A stretch of DNA of 64,000 nucleotides from positions 124,001 through 188,000 of the forward strand of contig CAKQRZ010000001.1 of NCBI GenBank assembly GCA_934271715.1. Direction: 5' to 3'. The DNA comes from an uncultured Alphaproteobacteria bacterium. Lineage in GTDB: Bacteria > Pseudomonadota > Alphaproteobacteria > RF32 > CAG-239. Within the stretch, counting starts at the first letter, position 1. Each line of letters opens with the position of its first letter. The notes under the pieces are model-generated. The model had not been told where the DNA came from, searched no databases, and saw only the letters and a program-made list of their open reading frames with translations. Below are positions 13,973 through 24,500 of this stretch, one piece after another. Both the position numbers and the translations under genes were made by a program.

Positions 13973-16215
13973 GATTTTTTCTCCGGTTTAGGTTCTTCAA
14001 CCGGCTGCGGCGCAGGTTTATCCTCACGCTCATAAGGTCTTCTGTCGCGGCGGAAACGGCGGCTGCGTCCACCTTTGCGGAAGCGGCGGCTTTCTGTGCC
14101 GTTTTCTTCGTCCGGAGTTTCGCAGCTTTCTTCCGGCTCATCGTTGATTTCAACATTATCAGTCTCATAGCAGGTGGCGGCAGCTTCTTTGCAAACCGTC
14201 GGATTCGGCAGCTTCTCACGTTCAATCTTAAAGTCTGCAACATCTTTCAGCGAGGTATCACCGGCGACAATAATGCAGATTTTATATTGTTCTTCCAAAG
14301 CTGAAAGCTGTTTGCGCTTTTGGTTCAGCAAATATGCGGCGATGTCGGCCGGAACAGTTACGGTAATTTTCATATTCTGACTGCGGACGGCTTCGCCCTC
14401 AATCGCGCGCAAAATCAATGTTGCGCCGGACTCTATAGTGCGTACAACCCCATGTCCTTGGCAATAAGGGCAGGTTTCATAGTTGCTTTCCATAAATGAA
14501 GAGTGCATGCGCTGGCGGGAAATTTCCAGCAGACCGAAAATGCTCATCTTGGCAATCTGAATTCGGGCGCGGTCGTCTTTCATCGCCTCTTTCATGCGCT
14601 TTTCAACCGCTATATTGTTTTGCTGCTCGTACATATCAATAAAGTCAACCACAACCAAACCGGCAAGGTCGCGCATTTTCAGCTGTTTGGCAATTTCATC
14701 GGCGGCTTCAAGGTTGGTTTTTAAAGCAGTTTCTTCAATATCTTTTTCTTTGGTGGCGCGTCCGGAGTTTACGTCAATAGAAACCAGAGCTTCGGTCGGG
14801 TTGATTACCAGATAGCCGCCGGATTCCAGCTGAACAATCGGGTTATGCAGCTTATCCAGCTGGGCTTCAATTTGAAAGCGCTGGAACACCGGAGCTTCGC
14901 CCGGACGGCGGCATTTGATGTGGCGCAGATTATGCGGCGACAGAATTTTAACAAAATTGCGCGCAGTCTGATAAGCGGCGTCGCCGTCAATAATCACTTC
15001 AGAAATGTCTTTAGTGTACATGTCGCGCAAAGCCCGCTTAATCAAATTGCCTTCTTCATAAATAATGGCCGGCGGCTGATTGCGCAAAGCGCTGTAGCGG
15101 ATGGCGTTCCAAGTGCGGATAAGATAGTTGTAGTCGCGCACAATGTCGGCTTTGGTTTTGTCTTCGCCGGCGGTGCGCACAATCAGCGACATTTCCGGAT
15201 TAAGCGGTAGTTCTTTAATAATGCCTTTTAAGCGCTTGCGGTCGTTGGCGTTGGTAATTTTGCGCGAAACGCCGCCGCTTTTAATGCGGTTAGGCATCAA
15301 AACGCAATAGCGTCCGGCTAGTGAAATATAAGTGGTGCAGGCGGCGCCTTTGTTGCCGCGCTCTTCTTTAACTACCTGAATTAAAAGAGTCTGTCCCTCT
15401 TTAATTACATCCTGAATAGTGCTGCGGTGAAACAGTTTGCGGGCGCGCAGAAGTTTGCGCTGCAAGTCAAAATTATATTCGTTGGTCTCGCTATCGGTAT
15501 CTTCATCGTCATCATCGTCAACGCAGTCTTCTTCTATGGATTCGTCATCAGTGCCTGTCGCATCGGCCATAGTTTTCGGAGCTTCGGCCTTTTTGTGCTG
15601 ACGGCGGGTGTAGCGGCGGCGTTTTTTCGGCGCTTCCTCTGCGGCGGTTTCCTCTGCCGGAGCTTCTTCTGTTGCAGCTGTATCAGCGGTTTCTTCGCTG
15701 TTTTCTTCGGAGCTTGCCGGCTCTTCTGCCAAAACTTCGCTGCTGTCCTGAGTCAGATAATCATCATTTTCCGGAATAACGTTCTGAGCCGGCTCCAGCT
15801 GAGATTCTTCAATTTCCTGAGCCTGTTCGGCTTCAAGACGGCGCTGGGCTTCTTCAGTCTCTTTTTCAGCTCTGTAGCGCGCTCTTTCGGCTTCGCGCTC
15901 TTTTAAATATTGAATTTTGTTGTTGATGATTTCATCTACTTCGGCATTAACTTCATTCATAACTTCTTCCGAAACATTGTAGTAGTCCGGATGAATTTCA
16001 TTAAAAGCTAAAAAACCGTGCTTGTTGCCGCCGTAGTCAATAAAAGCGGCCTGCAGCGACGGTTCAATGCGAATTACTTTAGCTGTATAAATATTGCCTT
16101 TGATTTGCTTGCGTGAAGATGATTCAAATTCCACATCTTCAACTTTATTGCCATCAACAATCACAACGCGGGTTTCTTCCGGCTGCGTATCGTCAATCAA
16201 CATTCTTTTAGTCAT
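13948..16215 (-). CDS. rne: Ribonuclease E/G
   Basis: The 755-residue endoribonuclease starts MTKRMLIDDTQPEETRVVIV, the usual alphaproteobacterial beginning, so ATG 16215 is preferred over 16233. It has the split S1 RNA-binding domain, interrupted by a long acidic insertion (about 105-245, with basic patch KKRRRYTRR and an acidic VDDDDDEDTD run), the catalytic region ALVSIDVNSGRATKEKDIE with metal-binding Asp, VVVDFIDM, and the zinc-link cysteines CPYCQGHG. The C-terminal scaffold is short and charged, ending KKSWWKKLIG. It initiates mRNA decay and rRNA/tRNA processing. The 425-base region upstream may contain a long autoregulatory 5' UTR, as known for rne elsewhere. Confidence 0.95.
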   Translation of the reverse strand: MTKRMLIDDTQPEETRVVIVDGNKVEDVEFESSSRKQIKGNIYTAKVIRIEPSLQAAFIDYGGNKHGFLAFNEIHPDYYNVSEEVMNEVNAEVDEIINNKIQYLKEREAERARYRAEKETEEAQRRLEAEQAQEIEESQLEPAQNVIPENDDYLTQDSSEVLAEEPASSEENSEETADTAATEEAPAEETAAEEAPKKRRRYTRRQHKKAEAPKTMADATGTDDESIEEDCVDDDDDEDTDSETNEYNFDLQRKLLRARKLFHRSTIQDVIKEGQTLLIQVVKEERGNKGAACTTYISLAGRYCVLMPNRIKSGGVSRKITNANDRKRLKGIIKELPLNPEMSLIVRTAGEDKTKADIVRDYNYLIRTWNAIRYSALRNQPPAIIYEEGNLIKRALRDMYTKDISEVIIDGDAAYQTARNFVKILSPHNLRHIKCRRPGEAPVFQRFQIEAQLDKLHNPIVQLESGGYLVINPTEALVSIDVNSGRATKEKDIEETALKTNLEAADEIAKQLKMRDLAGLVVVDFIDMYEQQNNIAVEKRMKEAMKDDRARIQIAKMSIFGLLEISRQRMHSSFMESNYETCPYCQGHGVVRTIESGATLILRAIEGEAVRSQNMKITVTVPADIAAYLLNQKRKQLSALEEQYKICIIVAGDTSLKDVADFKIEREKLPNPTVCKEAAATCYETDNVEINDEPEESCETPDEENGTESRRFRKGGRSRRFRRDRRPYEREDKPAPQPVEEPKPEKKSWWKKLIG

Positions 16216-16640
16216 TATATAACCCCATAACATGGCTCAAAATAAAGAGCCGTTAATCCCACGGGTGTGATAATAAAATGCAAAATCCGCCTCAGGCGTA
16301 CTCAAAAACATAATACCTAAACCGCACATATATCCGGCGGCAGCGGCGTTTTGCCTTTATCTTTTCCGTTATTTCATTCTTATTCTTCTTGCTTATTAGA
16401 AAATACCGGAAAAGCTGTTATCTAACCCAAACTTTTTGCTTCCGCTAATGCTGAATATGACTTTTTCCTGTCCAATAAAAACTCTCAAATTAAAAATCAT
16501 TTCCAACCGGAAAACATTGCCAGCATAATAAATAAAAATAAAAAAAACAATAAATTTTTTAATTTTTTGCCAAAAAAAATAAAATATTAACAGATTGGTA
16601 ATGAGTTAATTTTATAATTCTGAGCCAAAGAGGTATATAT
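16216..16640. other. Intergenic region between rne and amiC
   Basis: This 425-base divergent spacer contains no convincing gene. TATAAT at 16613-16618 is a possible -10 for amiC, although no good -35 is visible, and AGAGG lies 7 bases before its ATG. The rest becomes AT-rich toward amiC and probably holds the rne promoter and leader. Confidence 0.5.
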
Positions 16641-17885
16641 ATGCTAAAATTTTTCAAAAAAATCGCAAGCGTTTTAACGGCGTTTGTTTGTGTGCTGTGC
16701 TATATGGCGCCGGCCGGAGCTGCCGTCAGCGTCAATGATTTCCGTATCGGTAATCAGTCGGACGGGGTGCGGGTGGTTTTTGATATGAATCAAAGCGTTA
16801 ACTACCGCGTATTTTTGCTGGACAGCCCGAAACGCTTGGTAATAGATTTAGACAATACCTCCATAAATAAAGTTTTTACGGCCGCCAGCAATCAGATAAT
16901 TTCTAAAACCCGCGTCGGAAAATTGGACGGCAATAATAAGCGGGTGGTTTTGGAGCTTTCCCGTCCGGCAGTTATCAAAAAAGCTTTTATACTGCCTCCG
17001 CAGAGCGGCAAGCCTTGGCGTTTTGTGGTTGATGCAAAATTAGCAACGGCTCAGGAGTTTGCCGGCAGTGTCGGCAATAAAAAGGTTGTGACGAATGATA
17101 CTAAATTCGTGCCGCAGGAAACAAAATCGGATGACAGCGGCTGGTTCGGCTTCGGCAGTCAGGACAATAACACATCCGGCAAAGCGGCAAAACGCAAGCG
17201 CATAATTGTGCTGGACCCCGGACACGGCGGCAAAGACCCAGGGGCTATCGGCGCTCACGGCAAAACCTTTGAAAAAAACATTACTTTGGCTATGGGCAAA
17301 GAGTTGCAGGAAATTCTGCGCCGCCACGGCTATACCGTTTATTTGACCCGCAGCACCGATATTTTTATTCCGCTGCGCCAGCGTATTAAAATTGCACAGA
17401 AATATAAAGCCGATTTGTTTATGTCTCTGCATGCCGACAGCGCACAGAACCGTTCGGCTACCGGATTGTCGGTTTATACGCTTTCGGATAAAGCATCCGA
17501 CGCCGAGGCCGCGGCTTTGGCTGAACGTGAAAACAAGGCGGATATTATCGGCGGCGTGGATTTAGGCGGCAACACTAAAGAAGTTAATGATATTCTGATT
17601 TCTTTGTCTCAGACCGACAGCCGCAACAAATCTTCAAAATATGCGACTTATCTGGTCAAAGAAATGGCGAAAAGCGTGAAGCTGGTAAAAAATACCCACC
17701 GTTTTGCCGGTTTTGCCGTGCTGAAAGCGCCGGATATGCCGTCTGCATTGCTGGAAATGGGCTATCTTTCCAACAAAACGGAAGAGGCAAATCTGAAAAC
17801 TCCGGCTTATCGTAAAAAGCTGGCAAATTCCGCCGCTGCCGCCATTGATAAATATTTCAGCGATCCGGAAATTGCTTCAAACTAA
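16641..17885 (+). CDS. amiC: N-acetylmuramoyl-L-alanine amidase, AmiC type
   Basis: The 414-residue periplasmic enzyme has a signal peptide (LTAFVCVLCYMAPAGA), an N-terminal AMIN domain (about 30-130) for septal or peptidoglycan targeting, a linker, and an Amidase_3 catalytic domain. Zinc ligands and catalytic residues are visible in VLDPGHGGKDPGA, FEKNITL, SLHADS and ALLEMGYLSN. It cleaves the amide bond between MurNAc and the stem peptide during daughter-cell separation. The next gene, a class A penicillin-binding protein, starts 92 bases downstream; the amiC - PBP1A - prfB order is typical of alphaproteobacteria. Confidence 0.95.
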   Translation: MLKFFKKIASVLTAFVCVLCYMAPAGAAVSVNDFRIGNQSDGVRVVFDMNQSVNYRVFLLDSPKRLVIDLDNTSINKVFTAASNQIISKTRVGKLDGNNKRVVLELSRPAVIKKAFILPPQSGKPWRFVVDAKLATAQEFAGSVGNKKVVTNDTKFVPQETKSDDSGWFGFGSQDNNTSGKAAKRKRIIVLDPGHGGKDPGAIGAHGKTFEKNITLAMGKELQEILRRHGYTVYLTRSTDIFIPLRQRIKIAQKYKADLFMSLHADSAQNRSATGLSVYTLSDKASDAEAAALAERENKADIIGGVDLGGNTKEVNDILISLSQTDSRNKSSKYATYLVKEMAKSVKLVKNTHRFAGFAVLKAPDMPSALLEMGYLSNKTEEANLKTPAYRKKLANSAAAAIDKYFSDPEIASN

Positions 17886-17977
17886 TATAAACTGCTGTAA
17901 ACTGTAATATTTTTATTGCATTTTTTTGTGATTGTAATAAATTTTTGCTAAATTTTAATTCGCTTAAGTGAGTATAA

Positions 17978-20392
17978 ATGCTGAGAATTTTATCATATTT
18001 AGCCAGTATGGCTTTGTTTTTTTTGATTGTTTTGGTAATAGGCATTACTTATGGCATGACCAAAATTAACATCACGATTCCTGATTACCGTCAGCTTGAA
18101 ACCTATGAGCCGCCGGTTACAACCCGCTTATTTGCCGGCGACGGGCAAGTGATGATGGAATATGCGGCCGAAAAACGTTTGTTTGTGCCGATAGATAAAA
18201 TTCCGGATAAGGTTAAGCATGCTTTTATCGCCGCTGAAGATAAGCATTTTTACACGCACTCCGGCATAGACTATTTAGGTATTGTCCGCGCGGTTTTAGG
18301 CAACCTCAAAAAAATCGGAACCGGACGCCGTCCGGCAGGTGCTTCTACCATCACTCAGCAAGTAGCTAAAAACTTTTTGCTGAGTTCCGAGCTTTCGTAT
18401 ACCCGTAAAATTAAAGAAGCGATTTTGGCGCGCCGCATAGACAAGGCTTTTTCTAAAGAACATATTTTGGAATTGTATTTAAATGAAATCTATTTAGGCA
18501 ACCGCGCCTACGGCGTGGCCGCTGCGGCTCTGAACTATTTCGGCAAGTCTCTGGATGACTTGTCTTTGGATGAAATCGCTTATTTGGCAGCTTTGCCTAA
18601 AGGTCCGAACAACTATAATCCTAAAACCCGCTATGATGCAGCGGTTGCCCGCCGCAACTGGGTGATTTCCCGCATGGTGGAGGATGGATATGCAGACGAA
18701 AAAGAAGCTGAAGAAGCTAAAAAACGTCCGCTGAAAGTTGTAGAGCGCAAAAGCGGATTCTTAAAAGACACCGAATATTACAGCGAGGAAGTCCGCCGCA
18801 CTATCAGCCGTAATTTCGGCGATGAAGCGCTGTACCAGGGCGGTTTAATTGTCCGCACCACCATTGATCCGCGCCTGCAGGAAATTGCTACAAAGGCTTT
18901 GCGCAAAGGTTTGCTGGAATATGACCGCCGCCATGGCTGGCGCGGTGCGGAAGCCAGCATAAAAATTGATGAAAACTACCGCAAAAGCCTGAATGAAGCC
19001 AAGCTGACCGGCGGGGCTGAAGAGTCTTGGAAAAAAGCGGTTGTGCTTAAAGTTACGAAAGATAAGGCCGAAATAGAAACAACCGACGGCGCTGCCGGAG
19101 ATATTCCGCTGCCGCTGCTGGCTTGGGCGCGCCATGCTGAAAAAGGAAAAAATATGGGACCGGTGCCGACGTCCGTAGAACAGGTTCTGCATAAAGGCGA
19201 TGTGGTGTATGTGGAGAAAACCGCCGAAAAAGATAAGGAAAATTATAACTTGCGGCAAATTCCGGAAGTTGAGGGCGGCATGGCGGTTATGGACCCGCAT
19301 ACCGGCAAGGTTTTGGCTTTGGTCGGCGGATTTTCTTTTGCCAAGTCGCAGTTTAACCGCGCTACTCAGGCTTATCGCCAAACCGGTTCTACCTTTAAGC
19401 CGTTTGTCTATTTGACGGCGCTGGAACTCGGCTATTCTCCGACGGATTTAATTTTGGATGCTCCGTTTGTTTTAGACCAAGGCGAGGGCATGCCTAAATG
19501 GAAACCGGTAAACTTTTCTAAAAAATTTTACGGGCTGATGACTTTGCGCCGCGGCGTGGAGCTTTCTAAAAACCTGATGACCGTGCGCTTGGCTCAGGAT
19601 ATCGGTATGGATAAAATCGTTGATATGTCTAAGCGTATCGGCGTAAACGACCACTTAGCGCCGTATTTGTCATCATCCTTGGGTGCGGCAGATACCCGCG
19701 TTATTAACATGGTTGCAGCCTATGCCGTGATTGTCAACGGCGGCAAAAAAGTTCCGCCGTATATGATTGAGCGCATTCAAGACCGCAAAGGACATACTAT
19801 TTACCGCCACGAGCAGACGCCTTGTCCGGATTGCAATGCCGCAAAATGGGAAAATCAGCCGGCTCCGGATTTTCAGGTGGTGCGCGAACAGGTGGTTGAC
19901 CCATTGTCGGCCTATCAGATGACATCTATTCTTGAGGGCGTGGCTACCCGCGGCACCGGCGCCAGACTGAACGGCCTGCACCGCCATGTTGCCGGCAAAA
20001 CCGGTACGACAAACGAAACGAAAGACGCTTGGTTTGTGGGCTTTACTCCGGATTTAGTGGCCGGTGTTTATGTGGGCTATGACGAGCCGATTAGCTTGGG
20101 GCGCACCGAAACCGGCGCTCATGCTGCTTTGCCGATTTTTTATGACTTTATGGCCGAGGCTTTGAAAAATACGACGGATACAAACTTCCGCATACCGGAG
20201 GGGATTAAGCTGGTGCGTGTAAATCCGCAGACCGGAAAGCCGTCGTCGCCAAGCGATTCTACGGTAATTATAGAAGCTTTGAAGCCGGATTTTGAATTTA
20301 ACAACAAGCAGCGGGTAATCGGCGGCGATAATGATAATATTGCCGGTCCGGAAGATGATGACAGCTCGGTGCAAATGGGAGGCGAATACTAA
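17978..20392 (+). CDS. mrcA: Penicillin-binding protein 1A
   Basis: The 804-residue bifunctional peptidoglycan synthase has a single N-terminal membrane anchor, a GT51 glycosyltransferase domain (AAEDKHFYTHSGID and STITQQVAKNFLL), an OB-like region and a transpeptidase domain with the active-site STFK (QTGSTFKPFVYLTALE), SKN (ELSKNLMT) and KTGTT motifs. It polymerises lipid II and cross-links stem peptides outside the cytoplasmic membrane. The C-terminal tail is acidic and probably disordered. It is followed two bases later by prfB, so the two are likely cotranscribed. Confidence 0.95.
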   Translation: MLRILSYLASMALFFLIVLVIGITYGMTKINITIPDYRQLETYEPPVTTRLFAGDGQVMMEYAAEKRLFVPIDKIPDKVKHAFIAAEDKHFYTHSGIDYLGIVRAVLGNLKKIGTGRRPAGASTITQQVAKNFLLSSELSYTRKIKEAILARRIDKAFSKEHILELYLNEIYLGNRAYGVAAAALNYFGKSLDDLSLDEIAYLAALPKGPNNYNPKTRYDAAVARRNWVISRMVEDGYADEKEAEEAKKRPLKVVERKSGFLKDTEYYSEEVRRTISRNFGDEALYQGGLIVRTTIDPRLQEIATKALRKGLLEYDRRHGWRGAEASIKIDENYRKSLNEAKLTGGAEESWKKAVVLKVTKDKAEIETTDGAAGDIPLPLLAWARHAEKGKNMGPVPTSVEQVLHKGDVVYVEKTAEKDKENYNLRQIPEVEGGMAVMDPHTGKVLALVGGFSFAKSQFNRATQAYRQTGSTFKPFVYLTALELGYSPTDLILDAPFVLDQGEGMPKWKPVNFSKKFYGLMTLRRGVELSKNLMTVRLAQDIGMDKIVDMSKRIGVNDHLAPYLSSSLGAADTRVINMVAAYAVIVNGGKKVPPYMIERIQDRKGHTIYRHEQTPCPDCNAAKWENQPAPDFQVVREQVVDPLSAYQMTSILEGVATRGTGARLNGLHRHVAGKTGTTNETKDAWFVGFTPDLVAGVYVGYDEPISLGRTETGAHAALPIFYDFMAEALKNTTDTNFRIPEGIKLVRVNPQTGKPSSPSDSTVIIEALKPDFEFNNKQRVIGGDNDNIAGPEDDDSSVQMGGEY

Positions 20393-20394
20393 AA

Positions 20395-21511
20395 ATGAAA
20401 GCCGAATTTTATAATTTAATCAATGAAATCAAGCAATCGCTGGCATTGCTGAGGAGGTCTCTTTGACTATGACAATGCTGTGCAGCGCCGCGAGGAGTTG
20501 GAAGCCTTGTCTGCCGACCCCAATCTTTGGGATAATCAGGAAAAAGCTCAAAAGCTGATGAGTGAAAAAAACACTCTGGAAGCTTCATTAGACGCTTATG
20601 ACGGCTATGTAAAGTCTTTAGACGACTATGCCGAAATGGTGGAATTTGCCGAAAGTGAAAATGATGAAGCCATGCTCGGCGAGCTGCAGCATAACTTAGA
20701 AGAGCTGCAGGCTGCGGTTAAGCATGCCGAGCTTGAAGCTCTGCTTTCCGGCGAAGCCGATGCTAATGATACCTATTTAGAAGTTCATGCCGGCAGCGGA
20801 GGCACCGAGGCTATGGATTGGGCGCAGATGCTTTTGCGTATGTATACGCGCTGGGCAGAAAATCATCATTATAAAGTTGAATATATAGAAGAAACCGAGG
20901 GCGATGTCGCCGGTTTGAAATCCGCGACCATTAAAATCAGCGGACACAATGCTTACGGCTGGCTGAAGTCGGAAAGCGGCGTGCATCGTCTGGTGCGCAT
21001 TTCTCCGTTTGACAGCGCCGCCCGCCGCCATACCAGCTTTGCTTCAGTCGGGGTTTATCCGGTGGTGGATGACAATATTCAAATAGAAATCAACGAGGCT
21101 GACTGCCGCATAGATACTTACCGCGCATCCGGCGCCGGCGGCCAGCATATTAACAAAACGGATTCAGCGGTGCGCATTACCCATATTCCGACCGGTATTG
21201 TCGTTTCAAGCCAAACTCAGCGTTCGCAATTTCAAAACCGCGATAACTGTTGGAAAATGCTGCGGGCGCGCTTATATGAAAGAGAAATGCAAAAGCGTGC
21301 CGACAAAGCGCAGGAAGTGCGTGACAATCAAGGCGACAATGGCTGGGGCTACCAGATTCGCTCCTATGTCCTGCAGCCGTACCGCCTGATAAAAGATTTG
21401 CGCACCGACGCTGAAACCGCCGATGTTAAAGGCGTGCTGGACGGCGATATAGATTTGTTTTTGTCGGCGGCGCTGGCGCAGAAAATACAGAATGACAATC
21501 CGGCCGCTTAA
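20395..21511 (+). CDS. prfB: Peptide chain release factor 2 with programmed +1 frameshift
   Basis: RF2 is encoded in two frames. The first starts at ATG 20395 (MKAEFYNLINEIKQSLALLRRSL) and stops at TGA 20464-20466. A +1 shift on CTT-T continues as DYDNAVQRREELEALSADP and gives a 371-residue protein. The slippery region AGGAGG TCT CTT TGA C is the classic prfB autoregulatory site, in which RF2 scarcity promotes the shift. The protein contains RISPFDSAARR and the catalytic GGQ (SGAGGQHINKTDSA) that triggers peptide release at UGA/UAA. A GTG at 20480 could be read as an internal start but is not the real one. Confidence 0.97.
20452..20467 (+). promoter_or_regulatory. prfB programmed frameshift site
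   Basis: An internal Shine-Dalgarno-like AGGAGG (20452-20457) lies three bases before the slippery CTT (20461-20463) and TGA followed by C (20464-20467), the arrangement that drives +1 frameshifting in prfB. Confidence 0.95.
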
Positions 21512-21523
21512 TTGGGAAAAAAT

Positions 21524-24500
21524 ATGAAAAAGTTATCGCCGCAGTTATATTTTCTTCGCAAAACCATAGATTTTTTTATGGTTGGCATGTTTGTGGTGCT
21601 GCTTTTGTTTTTCTGGACGCTCTATAAAGGGCCGATTTCCGTTCCGTATTTAAAGCCGTATATTATTCAGGCGCTGAACTATGATGAAAGCGACTACAGC
21701 GTCGGTATCGGCGATGTAAACTTGGAATTAGTGCGTTCGGTGCAGCCGCTGCGCATTACGGCCGAGGATATTAACCTAAAAAAGAAAGACGGGACTTTTG
21801 CCATCAGCGCGCCGAAACTTTATCTTTCGTTCAGCCTGCGTGCTTTGCTAAAAGGTATTATTGCCCCAAGCGATGTTAGTTTGGATAATCCGACTGTGTA
21901 TATTTTTGCCGATTACGGGGTGGAAAAAGAACATATTAACGAGGCAAACAAAAAGAAATTGGCGTTTTATGTCGATAAGTTCAAGGATTTTCTGAACAAT
22001 TATAATTCTCCAGAAAAAATCTATCCGGAAAGTTATGTCAATAACATCAATATTAAAGGTGCCGAAGTGGAATTTCATGAAGTTGACTTGGGGCGCAAAT
22101 GGATGCTTTCGGATTTGAATTTTGAGTTCAGCCGCAATCTGGTTAATCTGGAGCTGAACGCCGACGCTTTGGTTAACTTAAACGACAAAGTTGCCTCAGT
22201 AGGGTTTGAAAGCGAATATCATGCCTCCAGCGATAAGCTGGATTTAGAAGTTTATTTTTCGGATTTAAATCTTTCCGATGTTATGGACAGCATGGACGCT
22301 CAGCCCGCCGAAGAAGAAAGTAAAACAGCATTCCGCATAGAAGTTCCGGTAAACGGCAAAGTAAACACCGAAATAGATGTTTTGGATATTTTGCAGCATC
22401 CGGAAAACGCCGCTGCTTATTTAAGCGACGCTGTCAAGAAAATCAACTTTGAACTGGACGGCGGTCACGGCTATGTGGCTTTTGATAATGATGAAAAGTA
22501 CAATTATGAAATAGATGAAATGGTGCTTGTTGGAGAGCTGACTGGCGGGTTTGACGAGCTGAATATTAAAAACGCCGATTTCAAAATGGGCGGGCAGACA
22601 GCGCAAATCAGTTTTACCGCCAAAGGCTTGGAAAACTATTATCTGGAACATTCATTGGAGGGCGTAACCGCCGAATTTACCGCAAAAATTGATGAATTTT
22701 CTTTGGAATATTTATCCCGTTTCTGGCCGAGATATTTAGCCGAACCGGCTTGGCAATGGTGCAAGGACGGCTTGACCGGCGGACAGGCCAAAAACGGCAA
22801 GTTTGTGTTTAAGTTTGGCTATGATAATAAAGCAAAGTCTTTCGGCTTGCTGAATTTAGACGGTATTGCCGATTTGGAAGACGGCGACTTGCATTATCTG
22901 GAAGGTATGCCCGATGTACATAATGTTTACGGTCGTGCCAAATTCAGTATGCAGAATATTTCTATTGATGTGGATAAAGGCGTGAGCGACGGTGTTATCA
23001 TAACCGGCGGCAATGTCAATATTTATGACTTGGATAAGTATGATAACTTTATTTCCATAAATCTTGTCGGCAACTCCAGCATTACGGACGCGCTCAATTT
23101 GATAAATAATCCGCCTTTGAAAATAGCCGCCGGCATGGGGGTTGACCCAAAAACAATTCACGGTAACGTTGATGTGCAGCTGAAATTGGACTTTGAACTG
23201 AAACAGGATTTAGACAGCGACGAAATAAAAGTTGATGTAAAGGCCGATTTGCATGATGTGTCTAACTCCGATTTTTTGCCGGGGCATACTCTGTCGGCGC
23301 AGAATTTATTGCTGCTGGTCAATTCTGAGGGCTGGAGCCTGAGCGGGGAGGCTGATTATGATACTTTGCCGATAAAATTAGCCATAAATGAAAAATTTGC
23401 CGAGAAAAAATATAAGAGCAAATGTAATATTTCCTTTAAACTTGATGATGCCGCTAAAAAAGCCCTGGGGTTGGATTGGGCTATTTTGCAGGAGCCGAAT
23501 ATTTCCGGCTATGCTTTGGTTGATGCGGACATAACCGTCCAGCAAAATGATGAGATTTCTGTAAAAGTTAAAGCGGATTTGAAAAATACGGCATTAGATT
23601 TTGCTTATCTGGGTTTTGTTAAGCCTTTGAATCAAAATGCCGGTGCCAGTGCCGATGTTGTTTTGCTAAAAGATAAAATTAAGTCTATAAAAAATATCAA
23701 ACTGCAAAAGTCCGGCTTTAATATTACCGGAGGATTAACTATGTATCCTAACGGCAGAGTGAAAACAGTGGATATTAACCAAATCAAAGGCCCGAAAACT
23801 TCGGCGCGCGCCAAAGTCAGCCTGAGTGATTCGGCAAATCCGTGGCTTAAGGTGGAAATTTCTGGTTTGAGTTATGATTTGTCTCCGTTTTTTGAGCAGA
23901 TTAAAAGCAAGCGCCAAAAGAATGATAAACGGCTTCCGGTGCAGGAAAATGATGATGACGGCTTGGAAAAGGCCAACAATACCGATATATTTATGACCGT
24001 AAACAGCTTGTGGACCAATAACACCACGCCGATTCAGAACTTTGCGGGCAGTGCTAAAATCCGTAAGGGTATCGGTATGGAAGAGCTGCACATGGTCGGC
24101 AACTATGGTATTGACAAGTCTATTAAATTAAAGCTGGACTATATTCCGAAAGGCAACAAAGAGCATTATCTTTCTATTGACAGTAACAACGCCGGCAGCA
24201 CGTTTAAGGTTTTGCGCCTCTATGACAATATGGTGGGCGGAACCATGAAGATTGAGGCGCGCCGCCAAGCCGATAAAAAGTTTATCGGACACATGCAGGT
24301 GCGTGATTTTAGTATTCAAAACGCTCCGGTGGTGGCAAAACTTTTGAGCGTGGCTTCTTTTACCGGTATGTTAGACCTGCTGAAAGGCGACGGTTTGACC
24401 TTTACGCATTTTAACGCGCCGTTTGAGTATCAATATAAAATATTGACCCTGAAACAGGCTAAGGCCGAGGGCAATGTGGTCGGTATTACCACTAACGGCA

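Noticed and set aside
15427..15906. A 159-residue hydrophobic plus-strand frame
   Set aside because: It is antisense to the acidic RNase E insertion; the Glu/Ala-rich codons read as Phe/Cys/Gly-rich on the other strand.
20480..21511. prfB starting at GTG 20480
   Set aside because: The upstream frame with the classic frameshift site gives the complete N-terminus of RF2; the GTG frame is only the second part.
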